Part shown: in pieces, positions 9,110-21,684 of the stretch
How the letters are laid out: each line of letters starts with the position of its first letter
Numbering within the stretch: the first letter of the stretch is position 1
DNA from: Radiobacillus kanasensis
GTDB lineage: Bacteria > Bacillota > Bacilli > Bacillales > Amphibacillaceae
NCBI RefSeq assembly: GCF_021049245.1
Contig: NZ_CP088020.1
Location: 1,060,001 to 1,124,000, forward strand
Direction: 5' to 3'
Length of the DNA: 64,000 bases
The notes under the pieces: model-generated
Seen by the model: only the letters and a program-made list of their open reading frames with translations
The model's database searches: none
What the model was told of the DNA's origin: nothing
Translations under genes and position numbers: made by a program

Positions 9110-9544
9110 ATGAATCGAATAAATTTAATAGCTTTAGGTGTACGTGATATGAAGGCTTCTGTTTCCTTTTACCGAGATGGGCTGGGATTTTCAACCTCTG
9201 AAACTTCAGACAGCCCTTCGATTGTCTTTTTTAATAATGCCGGTACGAAGTTAGAATTGTACCCGTTAGACTTGCTCGCAAAGGACATTAATGAAGAAAA
9301 TCCACCAGAAGTTCGTCAAGGCTTTACAGGAATTACGCTTGCCTATAATGCAAAGTCGGAGAAAGAGGTGGATGATGTCATCCAGCAAGCAGAAAGAGCA
9401 GGAGGCAAGATTGAGAAAAAGCCTCAGCATGTTTTCTGGGGTGGATATAGTGGATATTTCTCTGATCCAGATGGATATATGTGGGAAGTTGCTTTTTCCG
9501 AACACTGGAAGTTCGATGAAAACGACATGTTAATCATTGAATAG
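9110..9544 (+). CDS. VOC (glyoxalase/bleomycin-resistance fold) protein
   Basis: A 144-residue vicinal-oxygen-chelate protein with the beta-alpha-beta-beta-beta start INLIALGVRDMKASVSFYRDGLGF and the closing SGYFSDPDGYMWEVAFS typical of a single VOC unit. Possible metal ligands include Glu in LELYPL and Glu in WEVAF. The ORF is open from ATG 9047, but GGAAGGGG lies upstream of ATG 9110, where homology-like sequence begins. The substrate is unknown; no partner gene is adjacent. Confidence 0.85.
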   Translation: MNRINLIALGVRDMKASVSFYRDGLGFSTSETSDSPSIVFFNNAGTKLELYPLDLLAKDINEENPPEVRQGFTGITLAYNAKSEKEVDDVIQQAERAGGKIEKKPQHVFWGGYSGYFSDPDGYMWEVAFSEHWKFDENDMLIIE

Positions 9545-9566
9545 GAAGGCTCATTATGGCCTTCCT
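9543..9566 (+). terminator. Terminator of the VOC gene
   Basis: AGGAAGGC pairs with GCCTTCCT across an 8-base loop, directly on the VOC stop codon. Confidence 0.75.
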
Positions 9567-9568
9567 TT

Positions 9569-9775
9569 CTAATGTTCATCAATCATTTTTCTAGACATGC
9601 CACCATCTATAACTAAGTTTTCCACGGTTATGAAGTCGTTTCTAGGATCAATTAAGAATAAACAAGCTCTCGCAATGTCCTCTGGTTTCCCAACCTCATA
9701 ACGGGATTCTACAGATTTTCCGATACCACTTCCTGCTTTCAGTGACGAGAACCACTCCATTGATAACGCTCGCAC
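9569..9775 (-). pseudogene. C-terminal remnant of a short-chain dehydrogenase
   Basis: Only the last 45 or so residues of an SDR are recognisable: VGKPEDIARACLFLIDP, then FITVENLVIDGGMS. These match the end of a Rossmann-fold oxidoreductase, including the usual G(E/A)N...DGG segment (here V replaces the expected G). The GxxxGxG cofactor loop and the YxxxK catalytic site, needed for activity, are absent, and no upstream fragment was found. The first 20 residues of the ORF do not look like SDR sequence. It is best read as a deletion remnant. Confidence 0.7.
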
Positions 9776-9841
9776 CTATTCCCTACGTTTTTTCTTCTAT
9801 TATAGCTTGAACAGATTAACCAACCAAATCGAAGAGCTTTT

Positions 9842-10540
9842 TTAGTGAAGGGTGTCTTGATTAAGATCAACAAAAAGGGAACCATCCTTTTGAATTTCTG
9901 CATAGAAAACATCTGTTACATCGGAGGCACCGGCTTTTTGCAATTCTCCTTGTAACCAGTCTTCGTCCATATTTAATTTGTTAAGATTCGCATAATTGAC
10001 TTTCCCATCAGAGACGAGCTCTGTGGACATAGGATAAGCAGGGACCTTTGTGATATCTCGATTCATATCGGATTTAGTGGCGGGTAGTTGCCCTTCCTTA
10101 TTCATGACAGACAATTTTCCGTTCGTCTCAAAAATGGCGTATTCCACATCTTTAATTGAGAATACGTTTTTCTGTCTAAGCATGGTGTTTAGAGCATCAA
10201 TATCTAAACGAACTTCACGCATTTCCTTTTCCATGATCTGTCCCTGTTTAATGACAATCCGGGGTTGACCCTCAATCACTTGTCTCACTTTGCTAGATTT
10301 AATATCAATCCAGCCCATTACGATCGTAAAAACAGCCCAACCAGCTAATGCGAGAAAACCATTACTAATAGATAAAGTGTTGTTCGTAACTAGAGAGCCT
10401 CCAATTGTTCCAATAGAGATGGCGGAAACAAAATTAAAAAAAGTCATTTGACTAATTTCTTTCCTGCCCATCAATCTTGTTAAGGCTAATAACGTTACAA
10501 ATGCAATTCCTAATCGAACGAATAATTCTAATACACTCAT
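9842..10540 (-). CDS. DUF421 membrane protein of the YetF/YdfS type
   Basis: A 232-residue protein: three N-terminal membrane helices, then a cytosolic DUF421 region with TRLMGRKEISQMTFFNFVSAISIGTIGGS, GQPRIVIKQGQIME and ALNTMLRQKNVFSIKDVEYAIFETNGKLSV split over the domain. Related proteins include B. subtilis YetF and the 2Duf proteins encoded on spoVA2mob that raise spore heat resistance. ATG 10540 is chosen because AAGGAGGAGTCAAA precedes it; an upstream ATG at 10588 has no such site. It is divergent from the micro-ORF array. Confidence 0.87.
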   Translation of the reverse strand: MSVLELFVRLGIAFVTLLALTRLMGRKEISQMTFFNFVSAISIGTIGGSLVTNNTLSISNGFLALAGWAVFTIVMGWIDIKSSKVRQVIEGQPRIVIKQGQIMEKEMREVRLDIDALNTMLRQKNVFSIKDVEYAIFETNGKLSVMNKEGQLPATKSDMNRDITKVPAYPMSTELVSDGKVNYANLNKLNMDEDWLQGELQKAGASDVTDVFYAEIQKDGSLFVDLNQDTLH

Positions 10541-10679
10541 TTTGACTCCTCCTTCACGTTTTATCTTGCCTAAACTAGTTAAAATCATGCTCTTCTTACG
10601 AATTAGTCTGAAATCAAATCAGTCTAAAGGCTGAATCAAGTTCAACCTCTTTACCGTTATGAAAAAGAGTTATGCCGTC

Positions 10680-10685
10680 TATAAT
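10680..10685 (+). promoter_or_regulatory. Possible -10 element of the micro-ORF array
   Basis: A perfect TATAAT lies 33 bases before the first micro-ORF start. The sequence 17 bases upstream (TTATGA) is a poor -35, so the promoter is weak, activator-dependent or misread. Confidence 0.45.
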
Positions 10686-10717
10686 GAAAACAACGAAACG
10701 AAAGGGAGGAAAAAAGA

Positions 10718-10771
10718 ATGTTGAATGAATTTGAAGTAATGCAAGAAGTTAGTGACCGTCGCCCAAGGTAA
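10718..10771 (+). CDS. Micro-ORF 1 of a tandem array (17 residues)
   Basis: Starts at ATG 10718 after GGGAGG. The product MLNEFEVMQEVSDRRPR aligns without gaps to the two following micro-ORFs from its third residue on: NE(F/Y)E(V/I) at the front and (D/E)RRP(R/K) at the end. It is too short to be called by gene finders. Conservation between three copies, with a separate ribosome site each, argues that the peptides are translated. Function unknown. Confidence 0.55.
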   Translation: MLNEFEVMQEVSDRRPR

Positions 10772-10796
10772 TGGGAAGGAAAGAAGGTGAAAGGAC

Positions 10797-10847
10797 ATGA
10801 ATGAATACGAAATTGAGTATATGATGCAAGAACGTCGACCTAAATAA
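10797..10847 (+). CDS. Micro-ORF 2 of a tandem array (16 residues)
   Basis: Starts at ATG 10797 behind GAAGGTGAAAGGAC. The product is MNEYEIEYMMQERRPK. It is acidic in the first half, hydrophobic in the middle and ends in a basic RRPK tail. The start lies 79 bases after that of micro-ORF 1. The codons for the shared residues differ between copies (CGT CGC CCA, CGT CGA CCT, CGA CGA CCT), which suggests protein-level conservation rather than recent DNA duplication. Confidence 0.55.
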   Translation: MNEYEIEYMMQERRPK

Positions 10848-10888
10848 TTGGTTGGAAGCAAAATGAGATAAAAGGAGGTTATGATAGG

Positions 10889-10939
10889 ATGAACGAATTT
10901 GAAGTATTGTATCTAGTCCATGAACGACGACCTAAATAA
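10889..10939 (+). CDS. Micro-ORF 3 of a tandem array (16 residues)
   Basis: Starts at ATG 10889 with AAAGGAGGTT 10 bases upstream, the best ribosome site of the array. The product is MNEFEVLYLVHERRPK. Eight of 15 aligned positions are identical to micro-ORF 2 and most others are conservative. An overlapping MIG mini-frame at 10881 is too close to the ribosome site to matter. Confidence 0.55.
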   Translation: MNEFEVLYLVHERRPK

Positions 10940-10972
10940 CAGTAGGAAGTAAATAAAATGGAGGATCGTATC

Positions 10973-10999
10973 ATGGATAATCAAATATGGACGCGTTAA
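10973..10999 (+). CDS. Micro-ORF 4 (8 residues), unrelated or degenerate
   Basis: ATG 10973 follows GGAGGATCGTATC and opens MDNQIWTR, ending in TAA on the edge of the terminator. The spacing (84 bases after micro-ORF 3) fits the array period of 79-92, but the peptide does not share the NEFE...RRPK pattern. It may be a decayed copy or chance. Confidence 0.3.
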   Translation: MDNQIWTR

Positions 11000-11033
11000 A
11001 AAGTCTCTTTCAGAATCTACGAAAGAGACTTTT
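10999..11033 (+). terminator. Strong terminator closing the micro-ORF array
   Basis: A perfect 13-bp stem, AAAAGTCTCTTTC with GAAAGAGACTTTT, around a 9-base loop. It starts on the stop codon of micro-ORF 4. Confidence 0.88.
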
Positions 11034-11104
11034 GATTTGCGTACTACTACTTATAATCCCTTTTTAATGGTTCATACTACAAAGAATCAGTAAAAGGGGG
11101 CAAA

Positions 11105-12106
11105 ATGATGATTAGAAAATTCTTAAGCCTAGGTTTGATTGTGCTTGTTTGCCTATCTCCTTTGGCTATATATGGCCATGTAAAATGGTTCGCTACAAAA
11201 CCACCAGTAAAAATCCCGATTGAAGACATCTTATCTCCATTATTTTTAACTGTATCTTTACTTATTGCCGTTTTATTAGCGGTTCTCACACAAGTTATCC
11301 CGTTATTAATGCATATCCCTATTTTTAAAAAGATAAATGACGCATTGGAAGGTCTGCGCAAATATTCTCGTTATATTCTAAAGTACGGAACAGCAGGTTC
11401 CCTAATTATTCAAGTACTCTCTGGAACGATGTTTGCTCCAGATTTTGCTATCGATCATACGTGGCAGACACTCGTTATGTGGTTCATTATTATTGGATTA
11501 TTAATTCCACATCATATTGCCACAAAAGCAGCAGCCATTGTTATGCTCGGTTTATTTGCCACACTTTGGGTGGATTATGGCTGGTTTTACATGCTTGATT
11601 ATGGTTTTTATGTCGCCATTATTGGGGTGCTCCTATTATGGAATACAAAGCTGGAAAATTGGGGCTTTCCATTCCTATACCTTGGAACAGGGCTTAGTCT
11701 ATGCTGGGTGGCTGTTGAAAAATGGGTATATCCCTCTATGACTATTGAGATCATTGAACATCATGGTGTTCCGACTTTTGGCTTTGATCCAAGTGTGTTC
11801 ATCGTATTGGCTGCTTTCATTGAGTTTGTTGTGGGGTATTTACTTGTTGTAGGAATCCTAAATCGTGTGTTGGCTATTGTGGTGACTGTTATATTTATTT
11901 TGACGACAATGATTTTCGGAATGACAGAGATTATTGGACATGCGATGATACACATCATCTTAATTATTTTTGTTATTGAAGGAGTTTCCTTTTATTATCC
12001 GCCAATCAAAATCCATCGAACTAAATTAGATCAAATGGTCTTTGTTTTCCTTAATTTCTTGTTTGTGCTTAGTACCTTTATTCTCATTTATTATCGGTTT
12101 GGATAA
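11105..12106 (+). CDS. Polytopic membrane protein, possibly DoxX-like
   Basis: A 333-residue protein with about nine to ten hydrophobic helices. After the first helix comes an extracytoplasmic segment (HVKWFATKPP), and a later pair of helices carries VEKWVYPSM and FGFDPSVFIVLAAFIEFVVGYLL, which resembles the EKWxxP signature of DoxX-type membrane proteins. No enzymatic motif is evident. AAAAGGGGGC stands just before ATG ATG. It follows the terminator of the micro-ORF array, so it is transcribed separately. Function not established. Confidence 0.65.
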   Translation: MMIRKFLSLGLIVLVCLSPLAIYGHVKWFATKPPVKIPIEDILSPLFLTVSLLIAVLLAVLTQVIPLLMHIPIFKKINDALEGLRKYSRYILKYGTAGSLIIQVLSGTMFAPDFAIDHTWQTLVMWFIIIGLLIPHHIATKAAAIVMLGLFATLWVDYGWFYMLDYGFYVAIIGVLLLWNTKLENWGFPFLYLGTGLSLCWVAVEKWVYPSMTIEIIEHHGVPTFGFDPSVFIVLAAFIEFVVGYLLVVGILNRVLAIVVTVIFILTTMIFGMTEIIGHAMIHIILIIFVIEGVSFYYPPIKIHRTKLDQMVFVFLNFLFVLSTFILIYYRFG

Positions 12107-12212
12107 TCCATAAAAGTTGAAACAAGCCTGTTGTTTTAGGGTATTCGTTGATTAAATGGAGCTTAGACGGTATTCTATAGAAAAAGGGAAAAGATTAGGA
12201 TTGGAGTGCCAC

Positions 12213-13055
12213 ATGAGAAAAATAGCTTGGATTACAGACAGTACCTCTGGATTGTCAAAAGATTTTATTGAAAAGCATAACATCTTTGTTTTACCAATGA
12301 ATGTAATAGTCAACGACATATCGTATCGAGAGGATATCGATATTACGAAAGATGAATTTTATGAAAAACTTAAAGTTCACGGGCTAGGGGCGAAAACAAG
12401 CCAACCTACCTTTGGCGAATTTGTGGAATTGTATGAGAAGCTAAAGACAGAGTATGATTGCGGAATTGCTCTTCACGCTTCCAGTGAATTAACAGGAACC
12501 TATCAGAGCTCTCAAAGCGCATCGGAAATGGCTAATTTTCCGGTGGAGGTGATTGATTCGAGAATTGGAGCTTATCCATTGGGCAAAATGATTGATTTGG
12601 GGATTGAATTGGAGCAGAAAGGCCAAGAGTATGAGGAAATTGTGGAGACACTTCGTACTTTACCGGAAAAAGCCCAATTATACTTATTTCCAGAAAACCT
12701 AGAGCAATTAAGAAGAAGTGGAAGAGTTAGTGCAGCTAGATCAGCTTTAGCCAGCATTATGAATATAAAATTAATGCTTTGCTTCGACAATGGTAAAGTA
12801 GTCATTCATGATAAAGTGAGAACAAGCAAACGAGTTCGAAAAAAAATGAATCAAATTATTGAAGAAGCAATTGAGAAACACAAGCTTAATGAATTGTGTA
12901 TATTGCATGCCGGTGTGTTTGATCAAGCTCAGCAATGGAAGCTGGAGCTGGAGAAATTGCACGCGCATATAAAATTCAAAATTGAAACGCTTGTACCAGT
13001 AGCTGGTGTCCATACTGGATATGGGACATTAGGTATAGCATGGCTAGCAAAGTAA
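12213..13055 (+). CDS. DegV-family fatty-acid-binding protein (FakB-like)
   Basis: A 280-residue DegV protein. It begins KIAWITDSTSGLSKDF, with the family TDS(T/S) motif, has KTSQPTFGEF and LHASSELTGTYQSS for the fatty-acid carboxylate site, then VIDSRIGAYPLGKM, and ends VHTGYGTLGIAW. Such proteins bind a fatty acid and present it to FakA kinase for phosphorylation before phospholipid synthesis; no fakA lies here. ATG 12213 has GGAG 6 bases upstream; the open frame extends back to 12156 but without a ribosome site. Confidence 0.9.
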   Translation: MRKIAWITDSTSGLSKDFIEKHNIFVLPMNVIVNDISYREDIDITKDEFYEKLKVHGLGAKTSQPTFGEFVELYEKLKTEYDCGIALHASSELTGTYQSSQSASEMANFPVEVIDSRIGAYPLGKMIDLGIELEQKGQEYEEIVETLRTLPEKAQLYLFPENLEQLRRSGRVSAARSALASIMNIKLMLCFDNGKVVIHDKVRTSKRVRKKMNQIIEEAIEKHKLNELCILHAGVFDQAQQWKLELEKLHAHIKFKIETLVPVAGVHTGYGTLGIAWLAK

Positions 13056-13059
13056 CGAT

Positions 13060-13092
13060 AAACCTCTTTACGGATGACGTAGAGAGGTTTTT
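13060..13092 (+). terminator. Terminator of the DegV gene
   Basis: AAACCTCT-T-TACG pairs with CGTA-GAGAGGTTT, followed by T-rich sequence. Confidence 0.8.
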
Positions 13093-13152
13093 TACATATT
13101 AATAGGAAGGCTTGGATAATCTATAGTTATTGATGAGATACGGAGGTTCACT

Positions 13153-14043
13153 ATGTCAGACCAAATTCTCTCTACAGAACATGTTGTTATGATTGTTACG
13201 GCGCTATTAGTAGGGACATTGGCGCGAGCAATCACAATAAAAGAAGACTTCCGACAATACCCAAGTTATCCTAACGGTTATTTAATACATTTAGTAACGG
13301 GATTTGTAGCGGCAGCTTTAGGTGCTGTAGCCATTCCAGCCCTCATGACGAAGAACTTTGTTGCTGTTACATTTTTGACCCTTGCGATTCAACAATTTCG
13401 AGATGTTCGAAAATCGGAAAGGGAAAGCTTGAAAGATTTAGAGAATACAGAGTTTACGTTTCGCGGTGATGCTTATATTGATGGTATTTCCAAAACATTT
13501 GAAGCACGTAATTACTTTGCTTTAGTGGTTGCCTTCGCAACGGCATTAACAATCCAGCTCATACGAACAGAACTAATATGGGTAGAAGTTTTACTAGGAG
13601 TAGTAGCAGGTGTGGTCTGTTTATTCCTTTTAAGAAACTTTTCAAAAGGGAAAATGATAGGAGACATAGCAGATATAAAAGAAGGAGAAGTTGAAGTAAA
13701 AGGCTCCGAGCTTTTTGTAGACGGCATTTATGTATCTAACATTTTAGGGAGTGAGAATGCTGCAAAGATGTTTCGGGATGAGGGAATCGCAGTTTTATTA
13801 ACTCCGAAAGAGCAACATTACCGTGTTACTTTAGACAACTTTGGGCAAAGGCAGGCTGCATTATTTGAAGCAACGCGTACCTTAGGTGTGAAAAGATATC
13901 ATTTTAGTAGGAAGGAATATGAACAGGGCAGAGTTGTCATAACATTTGTTCCTATCATTCGAGATGTTCCAAAGTTAATAGAAGCAATGAAACATACCCC
14001 TGTTTTGGAAAGCTCCAAAAAAAGTCATGGTTTAATGAAGTAA
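13153..14043 (+). CDS. YIEGIA-family membrane protein (spore-related)
   Basis: A 296-residue protein with four or more membrane helices in residues 1-165, followed by a soluble C-terminal part. The name-giving motif appears as YIDGIS in GDAYIDGISKTFEARNYFAL, a variant of YIEGIA. Family members are found in endospore formers. The gene directly after it, 22 bases on, encodes the small partner normally found with this family. ATG 13153 has GGAGG 7 bases upstream. Confidence 0.8.
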   Translation: MSDQILSTEHVVMIVTALLVGTLARAITIKEDFRQYPSYPNGYLIHLVTGFVAAALGAVAIPALMTKNFVAVTFLTLAIQQFRDVRKSERESLKDLENTEFTFRGDAYIDGISKTFEARNYFALVVAFATALTIQLIRTELIWVEVLLGVVAGVVCLFLLRNFSKGKMIGDIADIKEGEVEVKGSELFVDGIYVSNILGSENAAKMFRDEGIAVLLTPKEQHYRVTLDNFGQRQAALFEATRTLGVKRYHFSRKEYEQGRVVITFVPIIRDVPKLIEAMKHTPVLESSKKSHGLMK

Positions 14044-14065
14044 TACAATATGGAGGAAATGAATC

Positions 14066-14272
14066 ATGGGTAGAGAATCAAGTCAAAAGCCAGGTTATGA
14101 AATAATAGCTTATATTACCCAACATAAAGAAAGGGTTCTTGGTGGTACTTCCTTATCCTTGTTTGCTTCGGATGAGGATCAACTGAATTCGATGACATCG
14201 GATATTGCTAAAGCGATGAAGGCGGATGTTGTAAGGATGAAAAATGGTGATTACTTAGTAATACGTGTATAG
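14066..14272 (+). CDS. Small capping-complex subunit partner of the YIEGIA protein
   Basis: A 68-residue soluble protein (GYEIIAYITQHKERVLGG, then DEDQLNSMTSDIAKAMKADVV) matching in size and position the small subunit annotated as capping complex subunit for YIEGIA. GGAGGAAATGAATC precedes ATG 14066. It is the second gene of a two-gene operon. The family name is from memory of annotation practice; the biochemical role is not established. Confidence 0.7.
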   Translation: MGRESSQKPGYEIIAYITQHKERVLGGTSLSLFASDEDQLNSMTSDIAKAMKADVVRMKNGDYLVIRV

Positions 14273-14375
14273 GTAAATGGAAAATATTGCAGGTATCTTT
14301 TTTGATCTTCAGCGTATATACTAGATAACACCGACGCGAAAATGAATAGTTGGTTAACAAAACATCAAATAGTTG

Positions 14376-14405
14376 TTGACTTTAAGTTTTGTATCATGAT
14401 ATATT
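14376..14405 (+). promoter_or_regulatory. rRNA operon promoter P1
   Basis: TTGACT, an 18-base spacer, then TATATT. It is the first of two promoters in tandem in the 14273-14593 interval, which holds no gene. Confidence 0.7.
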
Positions 14406-14451
14406 GTTAATTGTCGCTTAAGAAAGTGATTATAATTTTTGTGAAAGGTTA

Positions 14452-14480
14452 TTGACTTTCAATTAGTGACTTGATACAAT
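14452..14480 (+). promoter_or_regulatory. rRNA operon promoter P2
   Basis: TTGACT, a 17-base spacer, then TACAAT, an almost ideal vegetative promoter 110-140 bases before 16S. A boxA-like CCTTGAAAACTGAACAAAA follows at about 14517, as is usual in Bacillus rrn leaders. Confidence 0.85.
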
Positions 14481-14593
14481 ATAAAAGTTGTCATTAAAAC
14501 ATATTAAAGTATTGATCCTTGAAAACTGAACAAAACAACCAGTATGTTAAGTAAGATTTTAGCTAGCTTTAAATTGAGTAAAGAACTCAAAAC

Positions 14594-16162
<1,569 letters not shown>

Positions 16163-16382
16163 AAAGATAACGGAAGCCAGCTCTTCGGAGCTGGTCAGAG
16201 AACATACTGGTTCGTTTGGTTCAGTTTTGAGGGATTAACTCTCTCAATGCCACTTTATTGTGGTTTTTTGCACCTTGAAAACTAGATAAGAGCATTAGAA
16301 TAGTGGAAGTTCTTTGAGGACGGAAACTAGACTAATACAAGACATTCAACAGTAACAAACCAAACGTCTTTTCACAGACAAA

Positions 16383-19303
<2,921 letters not shown>

Positions 19304-19376
19304 TCTTATGAATGTCTTAACTCTTATCTAGTTTTTAGGGTGCAAACTCTAAAAAAAGTTCCGGTTGGAACTTCAA

Positions 19377-19494
19377 GGTCTAGTGGTTATAGCAAAGAGG
19401 TCACACCTGTTCCCATGCCGAACACAGTAGTTAAGCTCTTTAGCGCCCATGGTAGTTGGGGCATTGCCCCTGCGAGAGTAGGACGCCGCTAGGC
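19377..19494 (+). rRNA. 5S ribosomal RNA
   Basis: About 118 nt. It has GTCACACCTGTTCCCATGCC, GAACACAGTAGTTAAGCTC and GAGAGTAGGACGCCGC, and the ends GTCTAGTGG and CCGCTAGGC pair to close helix I. Confidence 0.95.
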
Positions 19495-19520
19495 CGAACC
19501 CATATTTTCTTGGTGCAAGA

Positions 19521-19552
19521 TTTAATATTTTATATCATCGCGGGGTGGAGCA
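19521..19552 (+). repeat. Degenerate copy of the 5' end of the initiator tRNA gene with its upstream flank
   Basis: These 32 bases match positions 19677-19708 at 28 of 32 without gaps. The match covers TTTAATATTT upstream and TCGCGGGGTGGAGCA, the first part of the tRNA. The sequence after it no longer follows a tRNA, though a later ACCCCG could still pair with CGGGGT. It is likely a remnant of a duplicated or partly deleted tRNA gene. Confidence 0.55.
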
Positions 19553-19694
19553 ACGAGCAATGCATCCACCGAATAACCTGCGAGTAACCCCGAAGCATGA
19601 ATCATCTTCGATTCAACAAGAAGATGCAGGGGTCCAAAACACTAGCTTTAATCTATAATTTGCTCATGAGTGTCAATTTAATATTTCTTATTGT

Positions 19695-19771
<77 letters not shown>

Positions 19772-19854
19772 AATTTTTTACTACGTCGAATTACAAAATC
19801 GCTAAAAATTTATAGTGGTGCTCGAAAAACAAAAACAAATATCCATACATAACC

Positions 19855-19888
19855 AAACCTAGAATCTTACAATGATTCTAGGTTTTTT
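19855..19888 (+). terminator. Terminator of the rRNA-tRNA operon
   Basis: A perfect 12-bp stem, AAACCTAGAATC with GATTCTAGGTTT, a 7-base loop and a T6 tail. Confidence 0.88.
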
Positions 19889-19949
19889 GATACTATTGAA
19901 ACCCTTTTTACTTTGTGTGATAGAATAAAGGCAATAAAGAGGGAAATGA

Positions 19950-20954
19950 GTGAAGCCTATGGAAAAGACTGTTGAGAAGATATTTACAGAAGAAGTTATG
20001 CAATTTTTTAATGAAAAATTTCTGTTAAATGGGGACCACAAAAAGCTAGGAGATTTTGAAAACTACGTGTTTGAAGTCTATCAAAACGAAAGTCCATACA
20101 TATTACGTCTAACACATAGCTCTCATAGATCCCAGGAGCAACTAAATTCTGAGGTAGATTGGGTCAACTATCTATTTGATAGTGGCCTAAAAGTACCAAA
20201 AGCACATCCTTCTATCGATGGTAATCTCGTCGAGAGCTTATTAGTAGATGATGGGTCTAGTTTTCATGCTAGTCTATTTAATAAGGCTGAAGGGAAACAA
20301 GTTCGTTTTTCAGATCCCGATTTTTCCGAAAAGCTATTCTATAAATGGGGTCAAACCATTGGGAGAATGCATAAAGCTACTAAGCTCTATGAACCAGCCA
20401 CTAGTATCCAAAAACGGCCAAAATGGGATGAGGATGACTTGCTGGAAGTAGATCGATATATTGCTGATGATGAGGTTATAGAACGTGTCCATCAGTTTTT
20501 AAAGGACTTAAATGAGATCCCGATAACTCCTGAAAACTTTGGATTAATTCACAATGATATTCACTCTGGGAACTTCTTTTATGATGGAGATACGATACAG
20601 GTGTTTGATTTTGATGACAGCTGTTACCTATGGTTTGCGTCTGATATTGCTATTCCACTCTATTATTCCATACTAGGTCGATTCCCTAAGGAGAAGCAGG
20701 AAGAAAAAATTAATTTTGCAAAGACATTTTTACATGCTTTTGTAGAAGGATATCAAACTAGCAGTTCCCTTCCTGAGAACTGGGACAAGCATTTGCCACT
20801 GTTATTACGATTAAGAGATATAACCCTCTTTACTGTTCTTCACAAAAAAATTGCAGAAGAAGATCGAGATAAACAGGTACAAAATCTTTTAGTTGAGCTA
20901 AGAGCTAGAATTGTAAAGCAGGAACCGATTGTAAATATAGAAGAAATTTTATAG
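19950..20954 (+). CDS. Aminoglycoside-phosphotransferase-fold kinase
   Basis: A 334-residue APH/choline-kinase-fold protein. It has the beta-hairpin ATP site (YVFEVYQNESPYILRLTHSS), the catalytic loop LIHNDIHSGNFF (HxDxxxxN) and the metal-binding DFDD. The family phosphorylates hydroxyls on varied small molecules, such as antibiotics, sugars or homoserine; the substrate is not predictable here. The start is GTG 19950 with AGAGGGAAATGA upstream. It is single-gene and ends in a shared bidirectional terminator with the convergent GntR gene. Confidence 0.85.
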   Translation: MKPMEKTVEKIFTEEVMQFFNEKFLLNGDHKKLGDFENYVFEVYQNESPYILRLTHSSHRSQEQLNSEVDWVNYLFDSGLKVPKAHPSIDGNLVESLLVDDGSSFHASLFNKAEGKQVRFSDPDFSEKLFYKWGQTIGRMHKATKLYEPATSIQKRPKWDEDDLLEVDRYIADDEVIERVHQFLKDLNEIPITPENFGLIHNDIHSGNFFYDGDTIQVFDFDDSCYLWFASDIAIPLYYSILGRFPKEKQEEKINFAKTFLHAFVEGYQTSSSLPENWDKHLPLLLRLRDITLFTVLHKKIAEEDRDKQVQNLLVELRARIVKQEPIVNIEEIL

Positions 20955-20959
20955 AAAAG

Positions 20960-20986
20960 AAGCCCATTCGTCTGACGAATGGGCTT
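20960..20986. terminator. Bidirectional terminator
   Basis: A perfect 13-bp stem, AAGCCCATTCGTC with GACGAATGGGCTT, around a single T between convergent genes. Confidence 0.8.
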
Positions 20987-21669
20987 TAAATATTTTCAAT
21001 CGAAGTTCGTACGGAGTGCATAATCTTTGTAAAAGCTTGCTGTGCTTGTATAGGTTCTTTATTTTGAATAGCTAGTAATAAAGTTTCATGATGCGGGTAA
21101 CTTTGATCAAAAATATCTTGTTTTCCGAATGGTTCATTCCAAAACTCGTGAAAAGAATCCCAGACAGACTCAATAATACTCTTTAATAATTCATTTTTCG
21201 AGGCATCATAAATCATTTGGTGAAACATAGAATCAGAGTGATTCGCATTGTCCCGGTCATCTAGCTTGAGAAAGCGAACATATTCTTGTAAGTAATATTC
21301 CATTTTCTCTATTTCTTCCTCAGTTGCATACTTTGCTGCTAATTCTACAGCTTTTCCTTCCAAAGCAGATCTAACTTCAAGCGCTTCCAGTAAGAAATGT
21401 TTCTCATTTGTAATATCAAAGGACGTTTGAATTTGGTATGGATTTGTATCTCTAACAAAGGTTCCTTTCCCATTTAGAATTTCTAATGTACCTTGTGATT
21501 CCAGAAGCTGTAGGGCTTCTCTTAACGTAGATCTACCGATACCGAGAGCATCGATTAGTTCAGATACAGAGGGAAGGCGATCTCTTTTTTGTAACTGTTC
21601 TTGTTTAATGTACTGTTTAATTTCTTCCGCAGCGCGTTCTGATAGTCTAGGTTTTTTTAGTGCTCTCAA
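20986..21669 (-). CDS. GntR-family regulator with FCD ligand domain (FadR subfamily)
   Basis: A 227-residue regulator. The winged HTH (residues about 9-75) shows LPSVSELIDALGIGRSTLREALQLLESQGTLEILNGKGTFV split over its helices and wing. The all-helical FCD domain follows, with candidate metal ligands Asp and His in NHSDSMFHQMIYDAS and the later His in SYPHHETLL. The start is TTG 21669. It is divergent from a decayed operon (PLP-enzyme remnant and nhaC), the likely former target; this is inference from position. Confidence 0.88.
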   Translation of the reverse strand: MRALKKPRLSERAAEEIKQYIKQEQLQKRDRLPSVSELIDALGIGRSTLREALQLLESQGTLEILNGKGTFVRDTNPYQIQTSFDITNEKHFLLEALEVRSALEGKAVELAAKYATEEEIEKMEYYLQEYVRFLKLDDRDNANHSDSMFHQMIYDASKNELLKSIIESVWDSFHEFWNEPFGKQDIFDQSYPHHETLLLAIQNKEPIQAQQAFTKIMHSVRTSIENI

Positions 21670-21684
21670 TGTGACATCACCACC

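Noticed and set aside
10881..10892. MIG mini-frame overlapping micro-ORF 3
   Set aside because: Only two bases from the ribosome site, so it cannot be initiated normally.
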